A DNA stretch of 18,527 bases from CANHVK01 sp046304235 (lineage in GTDB: Bacteria; Bacteroidota; Bacteroidia; Flavobacteriales_D; Crocinitomicaceae), in the NCBI GenBank assembly GCA_046304235.1, contig JBKCEW010000108.1, positions 1 through 18,527 of the forward strand, given 5' to 3'. Positions 1-7,891 of this stretch are shown piece by piece. The position numbers and the translations under genes were made by a program. The notes under the pieces are model-generated. The model saw only the letters and a list, made by a program, of their open reading frames with translations. It did no database searches and was not told the origin of the DNA. Each line of letters begins with the position of its first letter. Position 1 is the stretch's first letter.

Positions 1-51
1 ACTTTAATTTAATCATAATTGTCTATTAATTCAATTCTGACGTACTTGAGA

Positions 52-59
52 TAGCTTTG
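52..59 (+). promoter_or_regulatory. Candidate -7 promoter element TAGCTTTG ahead of the operon
   Basis: The sequence TAGCTTTG matches the Bacteroidota -7 consensus TAnnTTTG at every fixed base. It ends 21 bases before the ATG at 81, giving a short leader. I do not see a clear TTTG -33 element at the usual 19-21 base spacing, so this is half a promoter. The element contains the in-frame TTG at 57, which argues that translation does not begin there. Confidence 0.45.
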
Positions 60-80
60 GCGATAAATTTTAAGTTAAAA

Positions 81-890
81 ATGAAAATACTTACATTATT
101 CTTTACTCTTTTAATGGGTGTAACTTTCTCACAAGGATTAGAAAATGTATTTGTTGAGACTTTTTACAATGCTACTTCACAAGACACTATATCTGAATTA
201 TACACTTTTCCATTGAAAAACAATTCCATAACCTACAGGGTCTATCTAGATCTTAAACCAGGTTATTCCTTACAGGCTGTTTATGGAAGTCCAAATCATC
301 CTTTAAAAATTAAAACTTCTACTTTCTTCTTTAATCATTCTGAACATGGCGATGTGATACCAAATGTAATTCCTTATAGGACTCTGTCAAAAAATACAGT
401 GATGCTGGATTCTTGGTTGTCAGTAGGAGCGGCAGGTGAAGATTCATACGGATTAATGTTGAATGATGATGATACTTCTGAGACGGTTAAACATAGTAAT
501 TTTCTAAGATCTAATAAATCACAACTTTTATTTAAAGATGGATTAAAAGTAGCAGGAAAAGTACCCAGACCTACTTTTTTTAATATCGACAATTTAGCAG
601 CAGATGTTTTTGGTAAAAAAACTGATAAAAACGAGTTTGTTACAGACAATGGAGGCTGGTTCTGTTTAGGTGGAGCAAAAGGATTAGATTCTTTGGGTGC
701 TAATAAAGTTTTAATCGGTCAATTTACTACTGATGGTGATTTCTCTTTTGAATTAAACTTTCAATTAGGAACCCCAACTCCTGGAATATCTGAAAAATAT
801 ATTGCATTAAATCCTGTAGTGAGTGATTTTACACACCCGGGTTTAATTTATGATTCTAAAAAGAATAAATCTAAAAATCAAAAAAAATGA
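81..890 (+). CDS. Secreted protein made of one copy of an unnamed ~240-aa domain, no T9SS tail
   Basis: This 269-aa protein starts with a signal peptide (MKILTLFFTLLMGVTFSQ). An in-frame TTG at 57 would extend it by 8 residues, but that codon lies inside a promoter-like element, so I chose the ATG at 81. Residues ~19-258 are one copy of a domain shared with three other proteins here. Shared blocks are ENVFVETFY, SITYRVYLDLKPGY, FFFN, VMLDSWLSVGAA, and QFTTDGDFSFELNFQLGTPT followed by SEKY. I know no family name or function for it. Unlike its relatives it has no T9SS C-terminal domain; it ends in a lysine-rich tail (KKNKSKNQKK). Its stop overlaps the next start (ATGA), implying translational coupling. 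It may stay in the periplasm or be carried by a partner; this is inference. Confidence 0.85.
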   Translation: MKILTLFFTLLMGVTFSQGLENVFVETFYNATSQDTISELYTFPLKNNSITYRVYLDLKPGYSLQAVYGSPNHPLKIKTSTFFFNHSEHGDVIPNVIPYRTLSKNTVMLDSWLSVGAAGEDSYGLMLNDDDTSETVKHSNFLRSNKSQLLFKDGLKVAGKVPRPTFFNIDNLAADVFGKKTDKNEFVTDNGGWFCLGGAKGLDSLGANKVLIGQFTTDGDFSFELNFQLGTPTPGISEKYIALNPVVSDFTHPGLIYDSKKNKSKNQKK

Positions 891-1978
891 TAAAACAATT
901 ACTTTTTGCAAGTAGTATATTAGCTGCTGGATCGACATTTTCTCAACAAGGTTTGGAGAAAATCATTGTTGAAAAATATTATGTGTCAAATGTTGAAGAT
1001 TCTATCGGTTCTATGGGGACATTACCTGTTGGTTCTGTCACTTACAGAGTTTTCGCTGATATGCTTCCTGGGTATAAATTTCAAGCTTTATATGGAGACG
1101 GAGATCACCCACTAATAATTAAATCTTCTGAAGGTTTTTTTAATAATGAAGATAGAGGAGCTACAACGGCTAATGGTATACCAAGTGCACAATTAAAAAA
1201 CAATACAGTTGCTTTAGATTCTTGGTTTTCTGTTGGTGCTGCAGCTGCTGGTCAATTAGGTGTGTTAAAATCGGAAGATGATAGTAAAGCTAATTTACTA
1301 CCTATTGTTTCTAATACGATGTTAAAAAACAATGATACTGCAGTAGGTATATTATTAAAAGATCAAGACGGTATGATTGCGGGTACTCCTGTTGCAGTTA
1401 CAACAGTTGGTATTGACAATGATTTAGCAATTTTTGATGCTACAAGTTTAGCTGATAGTGTTTTTAAAACATCAAATGGTGCTGTTTCAGCATTAGGTGG
1501 TGCGGCTGGACCTACAGTAGAAAATAGAGTTTTACTTGGTCAGTTTACAACCAAAGGACAATTTAGTTTTGAGTTAAATATCCAGATTGGTACACCAACT
1601 GCTGGGGTTTCTGAAAAGTATGTTGCTTCAAATCCTAAAGCGGGAGAATTAACTATTCCTTCTTTAATTTATAAGTCACCTTCTAAAACTACTCCTGTTG
1701 ATACTTCTAAAGCTTCTATAGCTAATTTACTTAATCATAATATTTCAGTTTTCCCAAATCCAGCTTCTGGTAAACTATTCATAAAATTGGATAATAATGC
1801 TAAAGGAACATTTAATGCTGAATTATTGACACTAGATGGGAAATCGATAATTTCTAAACAATTAAACACGAATCTTGAAACGAACTCAATTGATTTATCA
1901 TCAGTAACTAGTGGTGTTTATTTTGTACGTGTTTCTAATAAAGAAGGTGTTTATAATCAAAGAATTATAGTAGACTAA
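887..1978 (+). CDS. T9SS type A secreted protein with the unnamed domain
   Basis: This 363-aa protein has a signal peptide (about residues 1-20, ending TFSQ). The unnamed domain spans ~21-260, with EKIIVEKYYVSN, TLPVGSVTYRVFADMLPGY, FFNNEDRGATTAN, NNTVALDSWFSVGAA and FTTKGQFSFELNIQIGTPT. A Ser/Thr/Lys-rich linker follows. Residues ~284-363 are a type A T9SS sorting domain: an ISVFPNPASGKL start, an LDGK turn, SGVYFVRV, and a final RIIVD strand. It should cross the outer membrane by T9SS, lose the tail and be attached to or released from the surface. The domain is close to the N-terminus of the 1139-aa protein at 10513; the TLPVGSVTYRV block is identical. It overlaps the upstream gene by 4 bases and lies 11 bases before the TonB receptor gene, so co-expression is likely. 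Function unknown. Confidence 0.88.
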   Translation: MIKQLLFASSILAAGSTFSQQGLEKIIVEKYYVSNVEDSIGSMGTLPVGSVTYRVFADMLPGYKFQALYGDGDHPLIIKSSEGFFNNEDRGATTANGIPSAQLKNNTVALDSWFSVGAAAAGQLGVLKSEDDSKANLLPIVSNTMLKNNDTAVGILLKDQDGMIAGTPVAVTTVGIDNDLAIFDATSLADSVFKTSNGAVSALGGAAGPTVENRVLLGQFTTKGQFSFELNIQIGTPTAGVSEKYVASNPKAGELTIPSLIYKSPSKTTPVDTSKASIANLLNHNISVFPNPASGKLFIKLDNNAKGTFNAELLTLDGKSIISKQLNTNLETNSIDLSSVTSGVYFVRVSNKEGVYNQRIIVD

Positions 1979-1989
1979 TTTATTGACAC

Positions 1990-4900
1990 ATGAAAAAAAT
2001 CTTTTGGTCAGCTCTCATCCTTATTTCTACTACTGCTTATTCTCAAAAAAAAATTGAGGGGGTAGTAAAAAACGAAAAAAATGAAACTCTCTTTGGAGTA
2101 AAAATTTTTTCAAAGTTCGATAAAACAATCAACGCTAAAACAGATGTTGAAGGGAAATATTCGATTGTTTTGAACGATACTTCTTCATATCTATTATTCA
2201 AACAACCCGGATATGATGTTTTTGAAGTGAAGATGGATACGCTAAAAGATGTGTCGGTTTTAAAGAAAGTAACATTAATTTCTCCAACTAAAAAATTAAA
2301 AGTGATTACAATTAGCGGTAAACCTGTTAAGAGTAATGAAGCTTTTATGGAGAATGTCAAAAAAAATTCTTCCACAACGATTGACTACATATCTGCTGAA
2401 ACGATTAAGAAAACAGGTGATCCAAATGTGGTTGCTGCAATTTCAAGGGTTTCAGGTGTTTCTCAAAGTGGTGGATTAATAACGGTTAGAGGTATAGGGG
2501 ATCGATATGTGAAGACTACCTTGAATGGATCTAGAATTCCAACATTAGATCCTCTTACCAATAACATTAAACTTGATATTTTTCCTTCAAGTTTGATTGA
2601 TAATATTGTGATTACAAAAACAGCTTCTCCAGATTTACCAGGCGATTTTTCGGGTGCTTATATATCGGTAGAAACAAAAGATTACCCTTCAAAATTGGAA
2701 GTGAATTTAGAAACACAATTTAATTACAATGCTCAAACTACATTCAAAGAAGTTATTTCTACGCAAAGAAGTGCTACAGATTGGTTGGGTTACGATAATG
2801 GATTGAGAAATACTTCATTTGATAACTTTAAAGCTCCTACTCTAAATCCAACGAGTTATCAAGAAATGAAAGCCCTTGGTTTAGAGGATTATTTTAAAAA
2901 TTTAGGTATAACTACTTGGAGAGATGGTACACCAGAGGCGAATAGTTATTTTAAACTCGGTTTGGTTGAATTAGGCTTATTATCGAAAGCAGAAATCAAT
3001 GACAATGTTGCTTACAGCGAAGCTAAATCGAAATACGATAAAGAATACAAACCACAAGCATTTTCACTAATTAATCAGAATAATACAGATTATTCCAATG
3101 GATTTTCAAATAACTGGAATACCCAAAATAGAATTGCTCCTATTAATTTTTCTCAAAATTTTAGTGTTGGTAACCAAATTACACTTTTTGGAAAAACGGT
3201 TGGTTTTTTGATGGGGGTTCGTTATGGTAATTCTCTAAGATATGACCCGAATGGAATTTCTCAACGTTTAGCTGGAGATACAACTACCAAAGGTTTTGAT
3301 ACTCAGGATAATGCTCGAATTAGTCGTGAAATTAACGGAATCAACGGATTATTTAATGTTACTTGCAAGTTTAATACAAGGCACGCACTGACCTTATTAT
3401 TTATGCCAAATTTTTCTGGAACAAACGACGCAGTAAATTTTAATACGATCAATGATGGTACAAAAGATCAAGAGGTTACTAATCGTGTCAATCAATTTTA
3501 CGAACAAAGAAGACAGTTGATTTATCAAGTTAAAAGTATCAATCAGTTGTTTAAATCTAAATTAAAAGCTGAAACTTTTTTATCTTATACAAAAGGAAGT
3601 AGTATTGCACCTGATTTTAAGGTATTACAGTTTGACTACTTTAGAAATAATCAGACGGACAGCACTTTTGACTATATATTCTCTCCTACAGCTGGTGATG
3701 GAATTAGAAGATATTTTCGTTTTTTAGATGAAAATATTGTGGATGGTCGTGTATCAGGGGAGATGAAATTGGGTTTAGTTGACAGTACACAATATAGAAA
3801 ATTAAAATTTGGTTTCGCTTACCAAAATTTAGATCGAATTTCACACATGGAAGAGTTTTTCTTGGATTTAGGTAATAAATTAGGTGGAGCACCATTAATG
3901 AGTAATGATATAAATAGTTATTTAAATGCAGAAAAATTTATTTTAAGAGATAGCAAGATCGATTTCATATATAATAAAACACAATTCGATAGAAACCACA
4001 CTACAGGTTATAGTACTGTTAAAGCTGGTTTTGCCATGATTGATTTGCCTTTTTCCTCAGGTTTACGTTTAGCTGGTGGTTTGCGCGTGGAGCAATCAAT
4101 TATCTTTTCGGATGTAATAGCTTATAATCTAAAAGGCTATAAAAGAAATGATATTCGTAGAGAAAATTTAGGGGGCTTTCCTTTAGTTAATCCTGCGGAT
4201 ATTAATGAGGTGAATTTTTTACCATCAGTGAATATTGTTTATTCTTTGAAAAAAGTACAAAAAGCAGACGTTAATATGCGTTTCAATTTTAGTCAAACCA
4301 TTGCTAGACCAAGTATTCGTGAGTTAAACGATGCAGCTGTTTTTGATAATGAGTTCAGAACCTTGATTTACGGAAACTCGGACTTAAAATTGGTAAACAT
4401 TAGCAATTACGATTTTAGAGCTGAATCTTATTTTAAAAACAAAGACCAAATCTCTATCAGTTTATTTCACAAAGATTTTAAAAATCACATAGAAATGGGA
4501 TTTGGTTCAGCTGGTATTACTTGGCAAAACATCGATAAATCTGTTGTACAAGGGATTGAATTTGAAGGAAAGAAAAATTTTGGGAAAATAGTTTCTTTAA
4601 ATACTAATATTACTTTAGTGAAGTCTGTTTCTTCTTTTATTCGTAAGGATATGCAATTGGTTAACGGAATTAAGGAGTTTACAAACCTTGATACCGTGGA
4701 TAGACCTATGTTCGGACAAGCTCCTTATGTTATCAATTCAATCCTAAATTTCAAACTAGACAGTGCCAAAATCAATATTGCTCTTTCTTACAATGTTCAA
4801 GGACCACGTTTAGTGATTACAGGTGTTGTAAAAGGTTTCCCAGATGTATATGAAATGCCTAGAAATACATTAGACTTTAAGATTTCTAAAACTTTTGGCA

Positions 4901-5046
4901 AAGTAATTACAACCAGTTTAATGGTAAGAGATATTTTCAATGCTCCTGTCAGAAGGGCATATAAAATGAATAATGGTTGGGTTGATTTTGATAATTTCAG
5001 ATATGGAGCAAACTTCTTTTTATCTGTAGGTTATAAATTTCAATAA
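1990..5046 (+). CDS. TonB-dependent outer-membrane receptor with carboxypeptidase-regulatory-like N-terminus
   Basis: This 1018-aa protein has a signal peptide (MKKIFWSALILISTTAYSQ). A CarboxypepD_reg-like beta-sandwich follows at ~20-95 (IEGVVKNEKNETLFGVKI, DVEGKYSI). The plug domain is at ~125-235 (VVAAISRVSGVSQSGG, VRGIGDRYVKTTLNG, SPDLPGDFSGAYISVETK). The rest is a large beta-barrel ending in VGYKFQ; the penultimate Phe fits outer-membrane barrel signals. The architecture matches Bacteroidota TonB-dependent receptors that take up large ligands with ExbBD/TonB energy. No SusD-like lipoprotein lies beside it, so it is not a standard polysaccharide utilisation pair. It sits between secreted proteins that share the unnamed domain, which suggests that it imports, exports or docks something connected to them. 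The substrate cannot be read from sequence. It ends in tandem TAA stops. Confidence 0.93.
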   Translation: MKKIFWSALILISTTAYSQKKIEGVVKNEKNETLFGVKIFSKFDKTINAKTDVEGKYSIVLNDTSSYLLFKQPGYDVFEVKMDTLKDVSVLKKVTLISPTKKLKVITISGKPVKSNEAFMENVKKNSSTTIDYISAETIKKTGDPNVVAAISRVSGVSQSGGLITVRGIGDRYVKTTLNGSRIPTLDPLTNNIKLDIFPSSLIDNIVITKTASPDLPGDFSGAYISVETKDYPSKLEVNLETQFNYNAQTTFKEVISTQRSATDWLGYDNGLRNTSFDNFKAPTLNPTSYQEMKALGLEDYFKNLGITTWRDGTPEANSYFKLGLVELGLLSKAEINDNVAYSEAKSKYDKEYKPQAFSLINQNNTDYSNGFSNNWNTQNRIAPINFSQNFSVGNQITLFGKTVGFLMGVRYGNSLRYDPNGISQRLAGDTTTKGFDTQDNARISREINGINGLFNVTCKFNTRHALTLLFMPNFSGTNDAVNFNTINDGTKDQEVTNRVNQFYEQRRQLIYQVKSINQLFKSKLKAETFLSYTKGSSIAPDFKVLQFDYFRNNQTDSTFDYIFSPTAGDGIRRYFRFLDENIVDGRVSGEMKLGLVDSTQYRKLKFGFAYQNLDRISHMEEFFLDLGNKLGGAPLMSNDINSYLNAEKFILRDSKIDFIYNKTQFDRNHTTGYSTVKAGFAMIDLPFSSGLRLAGGLRVEQSIIFSDVIAYNLKGYKRNDIRRENLGGFPLVNPADINEVNFLPSVNIVYSLKKVQKADVNMRFNFSQTIARPSIRELNDAAVFDNEFRTLIYGNSDLKLVNISNYDFRAESYFKNKDQISISLFHKDFKNHIEMGFGSAGITWQNIDKSVVQGIEFEGKKNFGKIVSLNTNITLVKSVSSFIRKDMQLVNGIKEFTNLDTVDRPMFGQAPYVINSILNFKLDSAKINIALSYNVQGPRLVITGVVKGFPDVYEMPRNTLDFKISKTFGKVITTSLMVRDIFNAPVRRAYKMNNGWVDFDNFRYGANFFLSVGYKFQ

Positions 5047-5067
5047 TAACGCTTAATACATTAATGA

Positions 5068-6399
5068 ATGAAAAATAATATACTTGTCTTAATCTTGCTT
5101 TTCTTTGTGTTTATCACAAAATACACATCAGCTCAATTAGAACGTGTTTTTGTTGAAAAATACTACATTTCTGATGTAAACGATGAATCTAATACAACTG
5201 GAGGAATACTTAAAAGTGCTTCGACAACTTATAGAATCTACCTTGATTTAGCAAAAAAAACAAAAGTGATTCGTCTTTTTGGTAATGATAAATTTCCTGT
5301 TCAATTTTCTAGTACAGAATTGATTTACAATAACCAAACGGATGGTCTGTCTTTTGGTAAAGATTTTGTAAAAAGTAGATATTCAGACAATTTAGTGGCT
5401 TTAGATTCTTGGCTAACCATTGGTCAAACTTCAAAATTTCAAGGAGGAAAATCTACGTTTGGAATCCCGAAAGAGTTTGACACTGACGGTTCTTTCATTG
5501 GTGGCACTAATAATGATGGAGGAAGTCAAGCAATAAGTACTGGTTTAATGATAAATAAAAATTCGGAAATAGGGAAAGCCTTAACTGAATCAGATGGAAT
5601 GTTTACTAAAAATGTAAATATTTCTGGTTGGGCTTCTAACGGGTTAATCATTGCTGGAATTGATTCTACTATATTTGGATTGGGTGGATTTAAAAAAGAA
5701 TTTAAAAGTAATTTATTTGAACTTAAGTGTGATGGAGTAGAAGGAGTGGATACTGTTTTGAATCAAGTTTTGGTAGCTCAGATTACAACAAAAGGGGAAT
5801 TAAGTTTTAATTTAAACATAGAATTGGAAATCGAAGAAGAGGGAAAATTGAAAAGAGTTTTATATGTGTCAAAAAATCAAAATACCGATAATTCAACTAT
5901 TTACAGTCCTTTCCTTTCATATCCTTTTTCTTGTGGTTGTACCGATCCAAATTACTTAGAGTTTGATAAAGCATTTGTTTGTTTAAAAGAAGGTTCTTGT
6001 AAAACACCGGTTGTTATTGGTTGTATGGATGAGAATGCTTGTAATTTTGATGCAAAAGCGAATACGTCGCTACCAACTTTGTGTTGTTATCCTGGCAAAT
6101 GTAATAACCGCGACATTACAGTGGTGTGTCCTTCATTACTCGAAGATAATGTAAATTGCTCCATATATCCGAATCCAGTTGAAAATGGTTTTGTAACTGT
6201 GGATGTACAAACGGGGGTTGAACAAGATGTAAATTATGAAGTAATTGATATGTATGGTAAAAAACTAATTACTAAAATAATAGGCAAATCAACCTTTGTG
6301 AATGAAAGAGTTTCTCTTGAAGAATTGAATGCTGGTATTTATCAAATCAAGGTGCAAGTTGGATTGAGTGTTTTTTCTAAATTGATTATTAAACAATAG
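5068..6399 (+). CDS. T9SS type A secreted protein: unnamed domain plus Cys-rich GC(T/M)D insert
   Basis: This 443-aa protein has a signal peptide (~1-23, ending TSAQ). A divergent copy of the unnamed domain spans ~24-284 (ERVFVEKYYISD, TTYRIYLDL, NLVALDSWLTIG, QITTKGELSFNLNIELE). Residues ~289-354 are Cys-rich and hold two related units, one starting CGCTDPNYLEFD and one starting GCMDENACNFDAKA. The second resembles the GCTDxxACNYDxxA repeats common in secreted Flavobacteriales proteins, whose role is unknown to me. The last ~82 residues are a type A T9SS sorting domain (CSIYPNPVENG, MYGKKL, AGIYQIKV, KLIIKQ). It lies 21 bases after the TonB receptor and 4 bases before the FISUMP lipoprotein gene, so it is very probably co-transcribed with both. 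The copy of the domain here has insertions compared with the other three. Confidence 0.86.
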   Translation: MKNNILVLILLFFVFITKYTSAQLERVFVEKYYISDVNDESNTTGGILKSASTTYRIYLDLAKKTKVIRLFGNDKFPVQFSSTELIYNNQTDGLSFGKDFVKSRYSDNLVALDSWLTIGQTSKFQGGKSTFGIPKEFDTDGSFIGGTNNDGGSQAISTGLMINKNSEIGKALTESDGMFTKNVNISGWASNGLIIAGIDSTIFGLGGFKKEFKSNLFELKCDGVEGVDTVLNQVLVAQITTKGELSFNLNIELEIEEEGKLKRVLYVSKNQNTDNSTIYSPFLSYPFSCGCTDPNYLEFDKAFVCLKEGSCKTPVVIGCMDENACNFDAKANTSLPTLCCYPGKCNNRDITVVCPSLLEDNVNCSIYPNPVENGFVTVDVQTGVEQDVNYEVIDMYGKKLITKIIGKSTFVNERVSLEELNAGIYQIKVQVGLSVFSKLIIKQ

Positions 6400-6403
6400 G
6401 TAT

Positions 6404-7144
6404 ATGAAATATTCTAAATCAATATTTTCTAAAATTAGTAAACTTAGTTCTTTCCTTTTCTATGCTTTGATGATAGTTATTCTCTTTTCAAATTGTAAAA
6501 AAGTGGAGGAGGAAATAAAATTGGAGTATAGCACAGTTTCCGATGTTGATGGAAATATTTATAAAACAGTGAAGATTGGAGATCAATGGTGGATGACTGA
6601 AAATTTAAAAGTTTCAAAATTCAATGATGGAACTAGTATCGAAGAAAACACTTCTACGTCTGATTCTGCATGGATAAAAACAACATCACCAAGATTTCAT
6701 AAGCTAGATTCGGTTCAAGGAAATCTATATAATGGTTATGTAATCAATTCTAATAAAAAAATTGCCCCAAAAGGGTGGAGGGTACCAACGGATCAAGATT
6801 GGAAAAAATTAGAGGAATACATAGGACTTTCGAGTGATGAGGTTCAATTATACGGTTGGAGAGGTGCTGATCAAGCTGAAAAATTGGTGATTGAATCCTC
6901 AGAAGGCTGGTTGTCAGGAACTGTTTTGTTTGGTGATAATGAGACAGGTTTTAATGCGTTGCCTTCTGGTTGTTATGTGTTTAACGGGTATTTAAATACT
7001 GAAAAAAACAGTGCTTTTTGGTGGACATCAACTCAATTCAATACTAGTTTAGTTTACAGAAACATAGATTTTTCGCACCGAAATATTTTTAGACATTATA
7101 CCAATTCTAATTACGGATTTGCTATACGTTGCATTAAAGAATAA
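6404..7144 (+). CDS. Outer-membrane lipoprotein with FISUMP (Fibrobacter major paralogous) domain
   Basis: This 246-aa protein has a lipoprotein signal ending LFSNC, with the lipidated cysteine at about residue 31. The following residues (KKVEEE) are acidic near positions +4 to +6. This resembles the lipoprotein export signals that move Bacteroidota lipoproteins to the outer face; surface exposure is therefore inferred. From ~45 to the end it matches the FISUMP domain: DGNIYKTVKIGDQWWMTENL near the start, then GWRVPTDQDWKKLE, GFNALPSGC, FWWTSTQ and the ending GFAIRCIKE. The domain is widespread in Bacteroidota surface proteins and its molecular role is not established. The lectin-like or C-type-like fold sometimes proposed is not something I can confirm here. 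It is spaced 4 and 30 bases from its neighbours, inside the same operon. Confidence 0.85.
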   Translation: MKYSKSIFSKISKLSSFLFYALMIVILFSNCKKVEEEIKLEYSTVSDVDGNIYKTVKIGDQWWMTENLKVSKFNDGTSIEENTSTSDSAWIKTTSPRFHKLDSVQGNLYNGYVINSNKKIAPKGWRVPTDQDWKKLEEYIGLSSDEVQLYGWRGADQAEKLVIESSEGWLSGTVLFGDNETGFNALPSGCYVFNGYLNTEKNSAFWWTSTQFNTSLVYRNIDFSHRNIFRHYTNSNYGFAIRCIKE

Positions 7145-7174
7145 TATCTATTCGATTTTATATAGTCTGACCTT

Positions 7175-7864
7175 ATGAAAAAAATTATATTTCTAATAAC
7201 TATTGTTTCTTGTTTTAAGACAGCTGTTTATTCACAAGAAAAAAAAGATACAACTTTATATACTAGAATTTCTTTCATGTATAATCCTGCCCTTACATAC
7301 AGAAATTTAAAAACAAATGATGTTCAAAGTGCCATTTTATTAAAACGAAATCTTGACTCAATTGAATCTATGGATTATGGTTATGCTGTAGGTTTAAATG
7401 TTAGACACATGTTTGGAAAACATATAGGTTTAAATGTTGGATTTAATTACTCTGTTTTTAATGAAAAAACGAGAAATGGGTCAATTGATAAGTTTACTAA
7501 TTATCAAAATACAACAGCATATTATTCAATTCCTCTACAAATAGTGTATAATACCAATTTTATAAAAAAAATCAATTATTTTTTTATTGCGGGTATTTCT
7601 CAAAACTATTTACATAAGCAACAACAAAAAACATACAATGAATTGAGAAATGAAGAACGTGTTTTTACTTCAACTTATGATTTAAAGAAATCGAATTTAT
7701 TCTGGAATGCAGGTGTTGGTATAAATTTTAGATTGAACAGAAAGTGTTCATTTACAACCGAGGTTTTATATTGCCAATCGATGAATGAAATTAATTCTTC
7801 TGGAGATATCAAAAAGAATTTATTTTCTTTTGGTCCTAATTTTCATTTCGGTTATTCTTTTTAA
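7175..7864 (+). CDS. Small outer-membrane beta-barrel protein
   Basis: This 229-aa protein has a signal peptide (MKKIIFLITIVSCFKTAVYSQ). The mature part alternates short amphipathic strands rich in Tyr, Phe and Asn with turns, as in GKHIGLNVGFNYSVFNEK, NLFWNAGVGINFRLNRKC and the terminal FGPNFHFGYSF, which ends in Phe as outer-membrane barrels do. The pattern and length fit the PorT-like/OmpW-sized outer-membrane barrel families common in Bacteroidota, probably with eight strands, though I cannot assign a specific family. It may anchor or assist the secreted proteins of the operon. It lies 30 bases after the lipoprotein gene and 27 bases before the MORN gene. A short basic, Gln-rich loop (HKQQQKTYNELRNEER) near residues 148-163 is probably an extracellular loop or a periplasmic turn. 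Confidence 0.75.
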   Translation: MKKIIFLITIVSCFKTAVYSQEKKDTTLYTRISFMYNPALTYRNLKTNDVQSAILLKRNLDSIESMDYGYAVGLNVRHMFGKHIGLNVGFNYSVFNEKTRNGSIDKFTNYQNTTAYYSIPLQIVYNTNFIKKINYFFIAGISQNYLHKQQQKTYNELRNEERVFTSTYDLKKSNLFWNAGVGINFRLNRKCSFTTEVLYCQSMNEINSSGDIKKNLFSFGPNFHFGYSF

Positions 7865-7891
7865 ATTATAAATCGTTTTAATTTTCATTTT

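Noticed and set aside
57..80. Upstream in-frame TTG start for the first gene
   Set aside because: It lies inside a perfect TAnnTTTG promoter element, and the added residues are polar and basic ahead of a good signal peptide. The ATG at 81 is better.
374..649. Reverse-strand open frame, and similar ones at 2043-2375, 3704-3895, 12594-12803, 14174-14374, 14533-14748, 15568-15768 and 16285-16488
   Set aside because: All lie fully inside well-supported + strand genes, show no recognisable domains or signal peptides, and are expected by chance opposite AT-rich coding DNA.
1990..5046. SusC/SusD polysaccharide utilisation locus
   Set aside because: The receptor has no SusD-like lipoprotein and no glycoside hydrolase beside it, and the neighbours are T9SS proteins of the unnamed family.
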